64,000 nt of DNA, from NCBI RefSeq assembly GCF_022288825.1, contig NZ_JAKOOW010000033.1:25493-89492 (forward strand), written 5' to 3'. The notes below the pieces were generated by a model. It was not told the origin of the DNA, did not search any database, and saw only the letters and a list, made by a program, of their open reading frames with translations. Below, piece after piece: positions 33,969-43,305 of the stretch (position 1 is its first letter; each line of letters begins with the position of its first letter). This DNA is from Kingella pumchi (GTDB taxonomy: Bacteria; Pseudomonadota; Gammaproteobacteria; Burkholderiales; Neisseriaceae). Both the position numbers and the translations under genes were made by a program.

Positions 33969-35093
33969 TTACACCGCGATATTGGCCATATAGGTGCGCA
34001 CGGCGGCGATGTAGTCGGCGTCTTCCATCAGAAAGGCGTCGTGGCCGTGGGTGGACTGGATTTCGGCGTAGCACACGCTTTTGCGCTCGGCCACCAGCGC
34101 GCGCACCAGTTCGCGCGAGCGCTCGGGCGAGAAGCGCCAGTCGCTGCTGAAGCTGGCAACGAAAAAGGCAGCCTGAACTTTACGCAGCGCGGCGCGCAAA
34201 TCGTTGCCGGCCGCGGCGGCGGGGTCGAAATAGTCGAGCGCTTTGGTCATCAGCAGATAGGTATCGGCGTCGAAACGCTCGGAGAACTTGTCGCCCTGAT
34301 AGCGCAGATAGCTTTCGACTTCAAAATCGACGCCGTAGTCGTAGCGGTAGCGGTTTTCGTGCAGACTGCGGCCGAACTTGGCGCCCAGGCCGTGTTCGGC
34401 CAGATAGGTGATGTGCCCCATCATACGGGCGATACGCAGGCCGCGGCGCGGTTTGGTTTGGTGGCGGGCGTAGTGGCCGCCGTGAAAATCGGGGTCGGTA
34501 ATGATGGCCTGGCGGGCGACGTCGTTAAAAGCGATGTTCTGCGTGCTCAGGCGCGGCGCGGAGGCGATAACCAGCGCGTGGCGCAGGCGCTCGGGAAACT
34601 CGATGCTCCATTGCAGCGCCTGCATGCCGCCAAGGCTGCCGCCGACCACCGCCGCCCATTGGCCGATGCCGAAATAATCCGCCAGCCGCGCCTGCGAGCG
34701 CACCCAGTCGGACACCGTAACCAGCGGGAAATCGGCGCCGTAGGCTTCGCCGGTTTCGGGATTGGCCGAAGCGGGACCGCTGCTGCCGTCGCAGCCGCCC
34801 AGATTGTTGAGGGCGACGACGAAAAAGCGGTCGGTGTCGATGGGCTTGCCCGCACCGACCATATTGTCCCACCAGCCCGGGTGTTTGTCGTCGGCGTGGT
34901 GGCGGCCGGCAACGTGGTGGTTGCCGGAGAGCGCGTGGCAGATCAGTACCGCATTGCTTTTGTCGGCATTCAGGCTGCCGTAGGTTTCCACCATCAGATC
35001 GAAGCGCGGCAGCGAGCGGCCGTTTTGCAGGGCAAAAGGCTCGTCAAAGGAAATCAGCTGCGGGCGGACGATGGTGGTGCTGGTAACGGACAT
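33969..35093 (-). CDS. metX: Homoserine O-acetyltransferase (MetX)
   Basis: The 374-residue enzyme is an alpha/beta-hydrolase that acetylates (or succinylates) homoserine in the first committed step of methionine synthesis. The nucleophile elbow is [10 protein letters not shown] (Ser in the middle), with the catalytic Asp and His in the C-terminal part (FLMEDADY and STHGHDAFL). MetX and MetW act together in transcription and activity. I start at ATG 35093 ([12 protein letters not shown]); the frame extends to 35288, but that region carries two uptake sequences and no enzyme sequence. Acetyl versus succinyl specificity is not decidable by eye. Confidence 0.95.
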   Translation of the reverse strand: MSVTSTTIVRPQLISFDEPFALQNGRSLPRFDLMVETYGSLNADKSNAVLICHALSGNHHVAGRHHADDKHPGWWDNMVGAGKPIDTDRFFVVALNNLGGCDGSSGPASANPETGEAYGADFPLVTVSDWVRSQARLADYFGIGQWAAVVGGSLGGMQALQWSIEFPERLRHALVIASAPRLSTQNIAFNDVARQAIITDPDFHGGHYARHQTKPRRGLRIARMMGHITYLAEHGLGAKFGRSLHENRYRYDYGVDFEVESYLRYQGDKFSERFDADTYLLMTKALDYFDPAAAAGNDLRAALRKVQAAFFVASFSSDWRFSPERSRELVRALVAERKSVCYAEIQSTHGHDAFLMEDADYIAAVRTYMANIAV

Positions 35094-35205
35094 GGCAAAG
35101 GCGGGCAAAACGGATGGGGTGGTTTTCAGGCTGCCGCTGTCGGCACAGGCGCCGTTGGGCAGCCTGAAAGCGGCAAAGGGCGCGATTTTAGCACTTTGCA
35201 GCGTT

Positions 35206-35622
35206 TCAGGCTGCTTTGGGTGCGTAGCTGTCGCTGCCGCTGGCTTTTTCGATAAATTCGATTTTGTAGCCGTCGGGGTCTTCGACAAAGGCGATTACCG
35301 TGCTGCCGTGCTTCATCGGCGCGGCTTCGCGCACCACTTTGCCGCCTTTGGCGCGCACGGCATCGCAGGCTGCGGCGGCGTTGTCGGTTTCGATGGCGAT
35401 GTGGCCGTAGGCGCTGCCCAAATCGTAGCCGTCGGTGTCCCAGTTATGGGTGAGTTCGAGCACGGTGCTGTCGTGTTCTTCGCCGTAACCGACAAAGGCT
35501 AGCGTGAAGCGGCCTTCGGGGTAGTCTTTGCGGCGCAGCAGCTTCATGCCCAGCACTTCGGTGTAAAAGGCCAGCGAGCGTTCGAGATTGCCGACGCGCA
35601 GCATGGTGTGGAGTAGGCGCAT
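35206..35622 (-). CDS. gloA: Lactoylglutathione lyase (glyoxalase I)
   Basis: The 138-residue protein has the glyoxalase I sequence: [54 protein letters not shown] and [14 protein letters not shown], with His5, Glu57-type, His75 and Glu125 metal ligands in the expected places. It isomerises the methylglyoxal-glutathione hemithioacetal to S-D-lactoylglutathione, usually with Ni. It lies about 110 bases upstream of metX in the same direction, with uptake sequences between. Confidence 0.95.
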   Translation of the reverse strand: MRLLHTMLRVGNLERSLAFYTEVLGMKLLRRKDYPEGRFTLAFVGYGEEHDSTVLELTHNWDTDGYDLGSAYGHIAIETDNAAAACDAVRAKGGKVVREAAPMKHGSTVIAFVEDPDGYKIEFIEKASGSDSYAPKAA

Positions 35623-35754
35623 GGTGGGTTCCTTGTGGTTGTGGTTTGGGGTGTGGGCAGTTTCGCGGCGCGGCGCGGACTGCTTGGGGTTTTTCAGGCA
35701 GCCTGAAGCCTTTCAGGCTGTCGGTATACTCTGTAATTTACAGGATTTCGGCTG

Positions 35755-35771
35755 TAGGGTGCGCACCCTAC
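35755..35771. repeat. Palindromic TAGGGTGCGCACCCTA repeat
   Basis: GTAGGGTGCGCACCCTAC, a near-perfect self-palindrome, between a degenerate uptake sequence and the aminotransferase stop. It is a collapsed version of the dispersed GTAGGGTGCGCACC family. Confidence 0.75.
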
Positions 35772-35796
35772 GGATTTTCAGGCTGCTTTTGAACTT

Positions 35797-36990
35797 TCAG
35801 GCTGCTTTAACCGCTTTCAGTGCGGCGGCGGTGTTTTCCAGATTGTCGGGATTCAGGCCGGCGATGCACAGGCGGCCGGAAGCGGGCAGGTAGATGCCGT
35901 AGTCGCGGCGCAGGCGCTGCACCTGCTCGGCGTTCAGGCCGGTGTAGCCGAACATGCCGCGCTGGCGCACAAAGCGTGCCGCGTCCTGCTGCCAGGCCGC
36001 GTTGCCGGCGAGTGCGTCGTACAGCGCCTGACGCATGGCGCCGATGCGGCCGCGCATGGCGGCGACTTCGTCCTGCCATTGCCGTTTGAGCGCGTCGTCG
36101 GTCAGCACCGCCTGCGCCAGCAGCGCGCCGTAGGCCGGCGGACTGGAGTAGATGCGGCGCACCGCGGCTTTGAGCCGCCCCTGCACCAGTTCGGCTTGGG
36201 CGCGGTCGGGGCAGACCACCGCCAGCAGGCCGATGCGCTGGGCGTAGAGCGACATATTTTTGGAAAACGAATAGGACACCAGCAGCGGCAGGCCGATGTC
36301 GGCGGCGCGGCGCACGGCGTAGGCGTCGTCGTCAAAACCGCTGCCGAAGCCCTGATAGGCCAAGTCCATAAAGGCAATCAGGCGGCGGCGCGCCATCAGA
36401 TCGAGAATTTCGTCCCATTGCGCCGGTGTCGGGTCGATGCCGGTGGGGTTGTGGCAGCAGGGGTGCAGCAGCACCACGCTGTGCGCGGGCAGGGTGTCGA
36501 GAAAGGCGGTGAGCGCGGCAAAATCCAGCTCGGCGGTTTCGGCGCGGTAATAGGGGTAGTCGGCCACGCTAAAGCCGGCGCCGGCGAAAATGCCGCGGTG
36601 GTTGTCCCAAGTCGGGTCGCTGACATAGGCGCGGGCGTCGGCGAGCGTTTCGCGCAGCAGGTCGGCGCCGAGTTTGAGCGCGCCCGAGCCGCCGAGCGTT
36701 TGCGCGGTGGCCAGCCGCCCTTCGCGGATAACGGCATGAGCGCTGCCGAACAGCATTTGCGCCGCCGCCTGGCGAAAAGCCGCATAGCCTTCCATCGGCG
36801 CATAGGAAAGCGCCGCTGCCGGCAGGGCTTCGGCGGCGCGGCGCACGGCTTCGGGCAGCACCAGGCGACCGTTTTCGTCGCAGTACACGCCGATGGCAAG
36901 ATTGGTTTTGTCGCTGCGGGGGTCTTGGGAAAAGGCTTCGACCAGACTCAAAATCGGGTCGCCGGCATAAGGGGTGAGATGGCTGAACAT
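35797..36990 (-). CDS. tyrB: Aromatic/aspartate amino acid aminotransferase (class I, PLP)
   Basis: The 397-residue PLP enzyme belongs to the AspC/TyrB branch of class I aminotransferases. It begins MFSHLTPYAGDPILSLVEAF, contains NLAIGVYCDENG, VLLHPCCHNPTGIDPTPAQW, the Schiff-base lysine segment YSFSKNMSLYAQRIG and the C-terminal FGYTGL arginine-type region. It transaminates tyrosine/phenylalanine and aspartate with 2-oxoglutarate. The choice between TyrB and AspC cannot be made with certainty. The start is ATG 36990; an upstream in-frame extension lacks family sequence. Confidence 0.9.
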   Translation of the reverse strand: MFSHLTPYAGDPILSLVEAFSQDPRSDKTNLAIGVYCDENGRLVLPEAVRRAAEALPAAALSYAPMEGYAAFRQAAAQMLFGSAHAVIREGRLATAQTLGGSGALKLGADLLRETLADARAYVSDPTWDNHRGIFAGAGFSVADYPYYRAETAELDFAALTAFLDTLPAHSVVLLHPCCHNPTGIDPTPAQWDEILDLMARRRLIAFMDLAYQGFGSGFDDDAYAVRRAADIGLPLLVSYSFSKNMSLYAQRIGLLAVVCPDRAQAELVQGRLKAAVRRIYSSPPAYGALLAQAVLTDDALKRQWQDEVAAMRGRIGAMRQALYDALAGNAAWQQDAARFVRQRGMFGYTGLNAEQVQRLRRDYGIYLPASGRLCIAGLNPDNLENTAAALKAVKAA

Positions 36991-37089
36991 GGCGCGCGGG
37001 CGGAAAGGGAAAACGAAGCAGCGATTATATCGCAAGTACGCCCGCCCGCCGCTTTGCTATACAATCGCCGCTTTTGCTCAGGGCCGATT

Positions 37090-37557
37090 ATGAACGACAC
37101 CACCGTACAGCTTCCCGTGTTCCGCGTGGCCGGTTTGAGCCGCGACTCTGCAAGCGACACGCTGGCTGCCGACATCGAAGAAATGCGCCGCTTGTGGCTT
37201 GAAGGCAGCCTGAAAACCGAGCTGGCCGCGTTCAGCCGCAGTTTTTACGCCGTCTGCCACGCCTATTCGGACGATCGCCGCCGCTTCACCCTAACCGCCG
37301 GCTGCCTGCTGCCAAACGATGCCGAACTGCCCGCCGCTGCTGCCGAAGTGTGGCTGCCGCCGCAGCACTACCTGACCTATCCCGCCGCCGACGGCTTTCA
37401 GGCTGCCTTGGCCGCCGCCCAAGCGCAGGAAACGCAGCATCAGCCGCGCCGTTATGCCGCCGATTTTGCCGCCGTTCCCGCTTTCGGCGCCCCCGCGCTG
37501 TATATCGGCGTGGAAGGCGAAGTGCGGATCAGCGAAGAAGAAGTGTTTGACGACTAG
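37090..37557 (+). CDS. Small soluble protein, GyrI-like domain possible
   Basis: The 155-residue protein is cytosolic, without signal peptide or membrane segment. It starts MNDTTVQLPVFRVAGLSRDS, and the pattern of a strand, helix, then FYAVCHAYSDDRRRFTLTAG, LPPQHYLTYPA and a final LYIGVEGEVRISEEE is reminiscent of effector-binding (GyrI/SOUL-like) folds. The match is structural guesswork. It is divergent from the aminotransferase gene, with the two starts 100 bases apart. Confidence 0.5.
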   Translation: MNDTTVQLPVFRVAGLSRDSASDTLAADIEEMRRLWLEGSLKTELAAFSRSFYAVCHAYSDDRRRFTLTAGCLLPNDAELPAAAAEVWLPPQHYLTYPAADGFQAALAAAQAQETQHQPRRYAADFAAVPAFGAPALYIGVEGEVRISEEEVFDD

Positions 37558-37750
37558 CCCGCAGGCAGCCTGAAAGCCTTTGCAACCGTTTGACTGCGTC
37601 GCCGCTTTCAGGCTGCCTGCAAGGCGTCCGTGCCAAGCGCGTTACACTTGCGTTTGGCGCGGCACAAACCAGCCCCAAGCAGCCTGAAAGGTTTTTCAGG
37701 CTGCCGCCGCCGTTTTCAGGCTGCTTTTGAACCAACAAAAGGAAACCGCC

Positions 37751-40072
37751 ATGCCGCACGATTTTTCCGATTTGTTCCGCCCGCAGGTGATTGCGGTGGT
37801 CGGCGCGTCCGACCGCTACGGCAGCGTCGGCCGCAAGGTGTTCGCCCGCCTGGTAGCCGAGCGTGCCGCGCCGCTGGTGCTGCCGGTCAATTCCCGCCAC
37901 AAAACCGTCGGTGCCTGCAAGGCGTATCCCGATCTGGCCGCCGCCTGTGCCGAGCATGCAGTAGATACCGCGGTGGTGGTGCTCTCGGCCGACAAGCTGG
38001 CGGCGCTGGTGCGCGAAGCGGGGCGGCTGAACATCCGCTATCTGGTGTTTGTCAGCGACATCGAGCAGCCGGCGCCGGCAACGGCGGCCAAACTCGACAA
38101 GGCCGCCGAAGCCGCGCGCAAGGCGGGAGTCGGCCTGTTTGCGGTGCCGACCGACGGCGCGGCCGCGCTCTACCGCCGCGCCGAGAGCTGCGGCGCGGGC
38201 AAACATGCGGCGGCCTATATCGGCCAGTCCGCCGGCATTGCCGACTGCATGGCCAGCTACGCTGCCGAGCGCGGCATCGCCTTCAGCCGTTTCATCACCC
38301 TGAACCCGCGCCACTATCCGGTGAGTACCGGCCGCCTGATCCGCCTGGCCGCCGCCGAAGAAAACAATGCCGCGCTCTTGGTGCACATCAGCCGCATCGA
38401 TAACGCCGCCGAGCTGGTCGGCGCGCTGGCCGAAGCCGCCCGCCGCAAGCCGGTGGTGGTGCTCGGCACGCTGGATAACGAAGACGAAGAAGCGCTGCTG
38501 ATGCAGGCGCTGCGCCGCTGCCACATCCTGCGGGTGCCGGGGCTGACCGATTTTTTCATCGCCGCCAAGCTGATCCACACCGGCATCATCGGCGGCGGCA
38601 CGCGGCTGGCGCTGATTGCCAATTCGCCGCAAATCGGCGCGCTGGCGTTTAAAACGCTGGGCGACTACGGACTGGAAGCGGCGGCCACCGGCAGCCACAC
38701 CGCCCGCGCCTTCGCCCGCATCCTGCCGCACAAGCCGGCCGCCACCAATCCGCTGTATCTGCCGGCCGACAGCGCGCCGGCGGTGTTTCAGGCTGCCGCA
38801 GCCGCCTGTTTGGAAGACGAAAACAACGATGCGCTGCTTTTGGTGTATGTCGGCTCCGGCGGCGGCGACAGCCTGCTGACCGCGCAGATGGTGTCGGAAT
38901 TGCAGGCTGCCAGCCGCAAGCCGCTGCTGCTGGTGTGGCTGGGCAGCGCCGATAACGATGCCGTGCGGCGTTTGTTCGGCAGCCGGCGCAATCTGCATTT
39001 CAGGCAGCCTGAATCGGCGCTGCACGCGCTGATGCAGCTCAACGAATACCGCAGCCACCGCCTGCGCCACGACCGTCTGCCCCAGTTTTACGACTACCGC
39101 GCCGCCGCGCAGGCCGCCGACAGCCTGCACAAGCACTTGAAGCCGATGATTCCGATGGCGGTGCTGCCCGCCGGCCGCAGCGCCGCCGCCCGCCTGACCG
39201 AAGCGCTGCGCTTGGAAAAACACGCCGCGCGCAAAGAGCCGGCCGGCGGCCTGCTGCTGCAATGGGAAAAACATCCGGCCTTCGGCGCGGTGATGACGCT
39301 GGAATGCGACGGCGTCCGCACGGCGCTGCTGCCGCCTCCCGATGCCGTTGCGCTTGAGCGCGCGCTTGATACGCTTGGTCTCGAATATGCGCTGTGGCAG
39401 GAATGGCTGGCCGATGCGCTGGAGATTTTCTCGCGCCTGCCGGAAATCCACAGCTGCCGCCTGCGCCTGCACCGCGACGAAACGCGCGGCGGCATCGCCT
39501 ACAGCGAGCTGAAGCTCAATCTGCAGGAGCCCGACAGTTTTTCCGGCACTGCCAATCTGTTCGCCCCCTATCCGGCGGAAGAAGAACAGCAGGTGGAACT
39601 GGCTGCCGGCAGCGCCTGGCTGCGGCCGGTGCGCCCCGAAGATGCGGCGCTGATCGGCCGGCTGGCCGACGGTTTGAGCGCCGAAAGCCGCTACCGCCGC
39701 TTTATGCAGCGCAGCGGCAGCCTGCCGCCCGCCCAGCTGCTGCGCCTGAGCAGTTTCGACTACCGCCGCGAATTTGCGTTGCTGCTCACTACCGGCGACA
39801 ACACCCCGCTGGCCACCGCCGCCTACAATGCCGATAATGACGAAAGCTGCGAATTCGGCATCCTGATTGCCGACGGCCTGCAGGGACAGGGCATCGGCAG
39901 CCTGTTGATGGAAAAACTGATCGCCCGCGCCCGCCAGCAGGGCTACCGCCGCATGCGCGCGGAAATTCTCAGCGAAAACCTGCCGATGCAGAAACTCGCC
40001 GCCAAACTCGGTTTCACGCTGGCCAAGCATCCCGACGATCCGGCGATGATGACGGCGGTATTGGCTTTGTAA
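37751..40072 (+). CDS. Pat-like protein: CoA-binding/acyl-CoA synthetase core plus GNAT acetyltransferase
   Basis: The 773-residue protein starts with a CoA-binding Rossmann domain (about 1-130; VIAVVGASDRYGSVGRK), continues with the succinyl-CoA-ligase-like flavodoxin domain (about 140-420; IGQSAGIADCMASYA), a central part that resembles but shortens the ATP-grasp region (about 480-600), and ends with a GNAT domain (about 610-773; LADGLSAESRYRRFMQ and GLQGQGIGSLLMEKLIARA). This is the plan of Pat/YfiQ protein lysine acetyltransferases, which modify acetyl-CoA synthetase, but at about 880 residues those are larger. The start at ATG 37751 follows AAAGGAAACC. Substrates are unknown. Confidence 0.78.
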   Translation: MPHDFSDLFRPQVIAVVGASDRYGSVGRKVFARLVAERAAPLVLPVNSRHKTVGACKAYPDLAAACAEHAVDTAVVVLSADKLAALVREAGRLNIRYLVFVSDIEQPAPATAAKLDKAAEAARKAGVGLFAVPTDGAAALYRRAESCGAGKHAAAYIGQSAGIADCMASYAAERGIAFSRFITLNPRHYPVSTGRLIRLAAAEENNAALLVHISRIDNAAELVGALAEAARRKPVVVLGTLDNEDEEALLMQALRRCHILRVPGLTDFFIAAKLIHTGIIGGGTRLALIANSPQIGALAFKTLGDYGLEAAATGSHTARAFARILPHKPAATNPLYLPADSAPAVFQAAAAACLEDENNDALLLVYVGSGGGDSLLTAQMVSELQAASRKPLLLVWLGSADNDAVRRLFGSRRNLHFRQPESALHALMQLNEYRSHRLRHDRLPQFYDYRAAAQAADSLHKHLKPMIPMAVLPAGRSAAARLTEALRLEKHAARKEPAGGLLLQWEKHPAFGAVMTLECDGVRTALLPPPDAVALERALDTLGLEYALWQEWLADALEIFSRLPEIHSCRLRLHRDETRGGIAYSELKLNLQEPDSFSGTANLFAPYPAEEEQQVELAAGSAWLRPVRPEDAALIGRLADGLSAESRYRRFMQRSGSLPPAQLLRLSSFDYRREFALLLTTGDNTPLATAAYNADNDESCEFGILIADGLQGQGIGSLLMEKLIARARQQGYRRMRAEILSENLPMQKLAAKLGFTLAKHPDDPAMMTAVLAL

Positions 40073-40091
40073 ACTGCGTTTGTCCGGCATC

Positions 40092-40128
40092 AAAACAGGC
40101 AGCCTGAAAGTTTTCAGGCTGCCTGTTT
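40092..40128. terminator. Uptake-sequence hairpin after the Pat-like gene
   Basis: AAACAGGCAGCCTGAAA and TTTCAGGCTGCCTGTTT pair as a perfect 17-bp stem and terminate the Pat-like gene. Confidence 0.75.
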
Positions 40129-40168
40129 GCTTGGCTGCGCCGGATCGGATGCAGCGCGGGTATCGGGC

Positions 40169-40195
40169 AAAAAAAACCGGTACGCGCGGTACCGG
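40169..40195 (-). terminator. Intrinsic terminator for the 40218-40568 gene
   Basis: On the minus strand CCGGTACCGCGCGTACCGG is followed by TTTTTTTT. It lies 23 bases past the stop codon. Confidence 0.75.
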
Positions 40196-40217
40196 CAAGG
40201 GCAAAAGTACAGAAAAA

Positions 40218-40568
40218 TTAAGATAGAAAGCTGGCCAGATAAGTTGAACCGCTTTCGCTAAAAACATATTGCGCCAAGAAATACCAGCCGATGGCGCCGC
40301 CGATGGCGATGGTCATATTTACCCCCATGCTGCTGGAAAAGCGCTCCACCGCTTCCAATACCACCGCCACATAAATAAACAGTACGCCCCAAGTAATCCA
40401 GAACAAACCATCCAAATTCGGCATACCCGACCATTCCATCAGGGCTTTGGTAACTAAGGTGATAACGATAAAAACTAAAGCCTCGGCCAGCGATTTGACG
40501 TCGCGGTTGGCCGACCAGATGCACCAGAAGCCTAAGATAAAGGCGGTCAGCATGTAAGTGCCAGTCAT
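40218..40568 (-). CDS. Small three-helix membrane protein of unknown function
   Basis: A 116-residue protein with three or four hydrophobic helices (about residues 4-22, 25-47, 55-76 and 85-108), starting MTGTYMLTAFILGFWCIWSA. No known motif is seen. It has its own intrinsic terminator. The start ATG 40568 is preceded by AAGGAACCCACA; an in-frame extension to 40706 runs through non-coding-looking sequence. The 348-base gap from here to azlD contains AT-rich promoter-like DNA and one uptake sequence but no gene I can support. Confidence 0.6.
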   Translation of the reverse strand: MTGTYMLTAFILGFWCIWSANRDVKSLAEALVFIVITLVTKALMEWSGMPNLDGLFWITWGVLFIYVAVVLEAVERFSSSMGVNMTIAIGGAIGWYFLAQYVFSESGSTYLASFLS

Positions 40569-40915
40569 TGTGGGTTCCTTGTCCTTGTGGGTTGATGCGG
40601 CGTGTGGCCGGAAACGGCGTTTCGCGGCGTTTTGCCGGCTGTCCGCGGATAGCAGCTGCCGGATTCGCCGATAATATTTTGCTGCCATTTTACAACTTTG
40701 GTGCAAAAACAGGCAAAGAATCTGCGGGACAAGGGCAGTTTTGTGTAATTTGGGTAAAGAAAGCGGCCGCGGCCTTTACACGGAATGCGGGTGTCAATCG
40801 GGTTTGAGTTTTTGATTGGATTGGATAAATTATGAATTTTGCGGGGAAGAAACCTGCAGGAAAAAGTGGAATTGAATCTGTATCTTTTCAGCACTTAACA
40901 CGCCACGCGGGATTT

Positions 40916-41221
40916 TCAGGCTGCCTGCAGCAGCCAGTGCAAAAAGGCGTAGGAAGACACGGCGATGCCGACGGTGGGCAGCATCGGCAGGCGGCTGGCG
41001 GCAGCGGCGGTCAGTAGCATGGCGATCAGCTCGTCGGGTTTGCCGGAAACGAAATGCGGGGCGATAACGGCGGCGATCACGCAGCCGGGGGCGGCGTCCA
41101 TCACCCGCAGCGCGCGCGGGCCGAAGCGGCGGTTACGCAGGGCGAAATAGCCGATCAGGCGGGTGGAATAGGTGATCACGCCCATGCCGACGATGGTAAG
41201 CGCGGAAGCGAAATCAATCAT
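40916..41221 (-). CDS. azlD: AzlD branched-chain amino acid transport subunit
   Basis: The 101-residue AzlD is a small four-helix membrane protein partnering AzlC in export of branched-chain amino acids. The family stretch YSTRLIGYFALRNRRF and the RVMDAAPGCVIAAVIAP, SGKPDELIAMLLTAAAA and LLPTVGIAVSSYAFLHW pattern fit. The coding frame overlaps azlC by 8 bases (41214-41221), so translation is coupled. ATG 41221 is the start. Confidence 0.85.
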   Translation of the reverse strand: MIDFASALTIVGMGVITYSTRLIGYFALRNRRFGPRALRVMDAAPGCVIAAVIAPHFVSGKPDELIAMLLTAAAASRLPMLPTVGIAVSSYAFLHWLLQAA

Positions 41222-41990
41222 GCCGCGCTCCTTGTTTGGCGGACGGGGCATTTTCAGGCTGCTTGCCGTTGCCGGCGAAAAAGGCGGTCAGCAGGCCGGC
41301 GGCGGTGCCGGCCAGTACATACCAGCCGGAAGCGGGCAGCAGCAGATAGACGCTGCCGGCGGCAATCAGGCTGGCCAGCCAGGGCAGGGCGGCACGACTA
41401 CCGCGCCACATGCCGCGCAGCAGCACCATAAACACCGCGGGAAAGGCCATGCCGAAACCGTAGCGGCTGATGTCGCCCAACAGCGGCCCGGCCAGCGTGC
41501 CGACCCACACCGACAGCAGCCAGCTGGCATATAGCGCGGCGGCCAGCACGCCGTAGTAGCGCAGGTTTAGCGGCGCCGGTTTGTCCGGCGTGCTGCGGTT
41601 TTTGGCATCGGCCAGCCCCAGCGCCCAGCTTTCGTCGCACATCACAAACAGCGTCGGCAGCAGTTTTTTCAGCGGCAGGCCGCGCAGATGGGGAATCATC
41701 GCCGCGCTCATCAGAATGTGGCGGCTGTTGATCATCAGCGTCATCGTCCAAATCAGCAGCACCGGCAGCGGGCTGGCCCACAGATTGACGGCGGCAAATT
41801 CCGAGCCGCCGGCATAGTTCACCGCCACCATCAGCACGCTCTCGAGCGGACTCATGCCCTTTTGCGCCGCCTGCGCGCCGAGGATGGTGCCGAAAGAAGC
41901 GAAGCCGATGCACACCGGCAGCGCATCGCGCAGGCTGCGGCGGGTATCGGCGTGAAGCAGGGGACGGGCGGGGGAAGAATGGTCGGACAT
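41214..41990 (-). CDS. azlC: AzlC branched-chain amino acid permease
   Basis: The 258-residue AzlC has six to seven transmembrane helices. The conserved stretches [58 protein letters not shown] and CDESWALGL are in family order. With AzlD it exports leucine, isoleucine, valine and analogues. The start is ATG 41990. The 300 bases upstream hold an uptake-sequence pair (42200-42238) and no further gene before thrB. Confidence 0.9.
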   Translation of the reverse strand: MSDHSSPARPLLHADTRRSLRDALPVCIGFASFGTILGAQAAQKGMSPLESVLMVAVNYAGGSEFAAVNLWASPLPVLLIWTMTLMINSRHILMSAAMIPHLRGLPLKKLLPTLFVMCDESWALGLADAKNRSTPDKPAPLNLRYYGVLAAALYASWLLSVWVGTLAGPLLGDISRYGFGMAFPAVFMVLLRGMWRGSRAALPWLASLIAAGSVYLLLPASGWYVLAGTAAGLLTAFFAGNGKQPENAPSAKQGARHD

Positions 41991-42290
41991 GGCGGGAAAC
42001 GGGAAAACGGAAAAACGTGCCGGTGGCAAAAAGGCGGCAAATGTAGCATAAAACGCCGCCGCCATCACGGCGCAAAAGCGGTTTTCAGGCTACCCGCAGA
42101 CTGCTTTTGCCGGCAGGCCGGCGTGCGCGCGCAAACCGGCGCTGCGGCTTCTGCGCGGCAATGCCGAAAAAACAGACGCGCCGGCAGCCGGCAAAAAAGC
42201 AGCCTGAAAGCCGCCGCGCACGCTTTCAGGCTGCCTGAAAAGCGGAAATTTGCTATTATCCGCGCTTTTGCGATTTTCAGGCTGCCTGCC

Positions 42291-43217
42291 ATGTCCGTCT
42301 ATACCAGCGTTTCCGACGACGAAATGCGCGTTTTCCTTGCCGACTATTCTCTGGGCGCATTCAAAGCGCTGCACGGCATCGCGCAGGGGATTACCAACAG
42401 CAATTATTTTCTCGACACCGACAGCGGCAGCTATGTGCTGACGGTGTTTGAAGCGCTGACGCAGCAGGAGCTGCCGTTTTTTATGGAACTCACCCGCCAT
42501 CTGAGCAGCCGCGGCGTGGCCTGCCCGCAGCCGGTGGCGCGGCGCGACGGCCGTATGGACGGCACGCTGGCGGGCAAGCCGGCGTGTATTGTCAGCCGTT
42601 TGGCCGGCGGCGACACTTCCTGCCCCACCGCCGAGCAGTGCCGTGCCACCGGCGCCATGCTCGCCGCCATGCACCTGGCCGGTGCCGACTTCCCTCAGCA
42701 GATGCCCAACCCGCGCCACGCCGCCTGGTGGACGCGCGAAGCCGAGCGCCTGTATCCGCTGCTCGATGCCGCCGATGCCGAACTTCTGCGCGACGAAATC
42801 CGTTTTCAGGCTGCTTTTGATTACGGCAGCCTGCCGCAGGGCATCATCCACGCCGATTTGTTTAAAGACAACGTGCTGCTCGCCGGCAATGAAGTTGCCG
42901 GTTTTATCGACTTTTACTACGCCTGCAACGGCACCTTTGTTTACGATCTGGCCATCGCCCTGAACGACTGGGCGCGCCACGCCGACGACAGCATCGACGA
43001 AACCCTGCGCGATGCTTTTGTTGCCGGCTACCAAAGTGTGCGCCCCTTGAGCGCCGCAGAAACCGCCGCGCTGCCGGCCGCCTGCCGTGCCGGCTGCCTG
43101 CGCTTTTGGGTGTCGCGCCTGCTCGATTACCATTTCCCTGCCGAAGGCGAGATGACCTTTATCAAAGACCCCAAAGCCTTCCGCAACCTGCTGTTGCGCT
43201 ACCGGCAGGCAGCCTGA
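42291..43217 (+). CDS. thrB: Homoserine kinase (ThrB, APH-like type)
   Basis: The 308-residue protein is a homoserine kinase of the aminoglycoside-phosphotransferase fold, common in Neisseria and other beta-proteobacteria, not the GHMP type. It shows the nucleotide lid [13 protein letters not shown], the [14 protein letters not shown] catalytic loop with Asp-x-x-x-x-Asn, and [20 protein letters not shown] with the second Mg ligand. It phosphorylates homoserine in threonine synthesis. The ATG lies next to an uptake sequence; no clear ribosome site is seen. Confidence 0.93.
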   Translation: MSVYTSVSDDEMRVFLADYSLGAFKALHGIAQGITNSNYFLDTDSGSYVLTVFEALTQQELPFFMELTRHLSSRGVACPQPVARRDGRMDGTLAGKPACIVSRLAGGDTSCPTAEQCRATGAMLAAMHLAGADFPQQMPNPRHAAWWTREAERLYPLLDAADAELLRDEIRFQAAFDYGSLPQGIIHADLFKDNVLLAGNEVAGFIDFYYACNGTFVYDLAIALNDWARHADDSIDETLRDAFVAGYQSVRPLSAAETAALPAACRAGCLRFWVSRLLDYHFPAEGEMTFIKDPKAFRNLLLRYRQAA

Positions 43218-43305
43218 AAAGCGCTTTTTCCTGTTTTTTCCCGTTTCACAGGGTTTCAGGCTGCCTGAAACAAAATACCGCATCCGTTTTCCGATTTAGC
43301 CGCTT

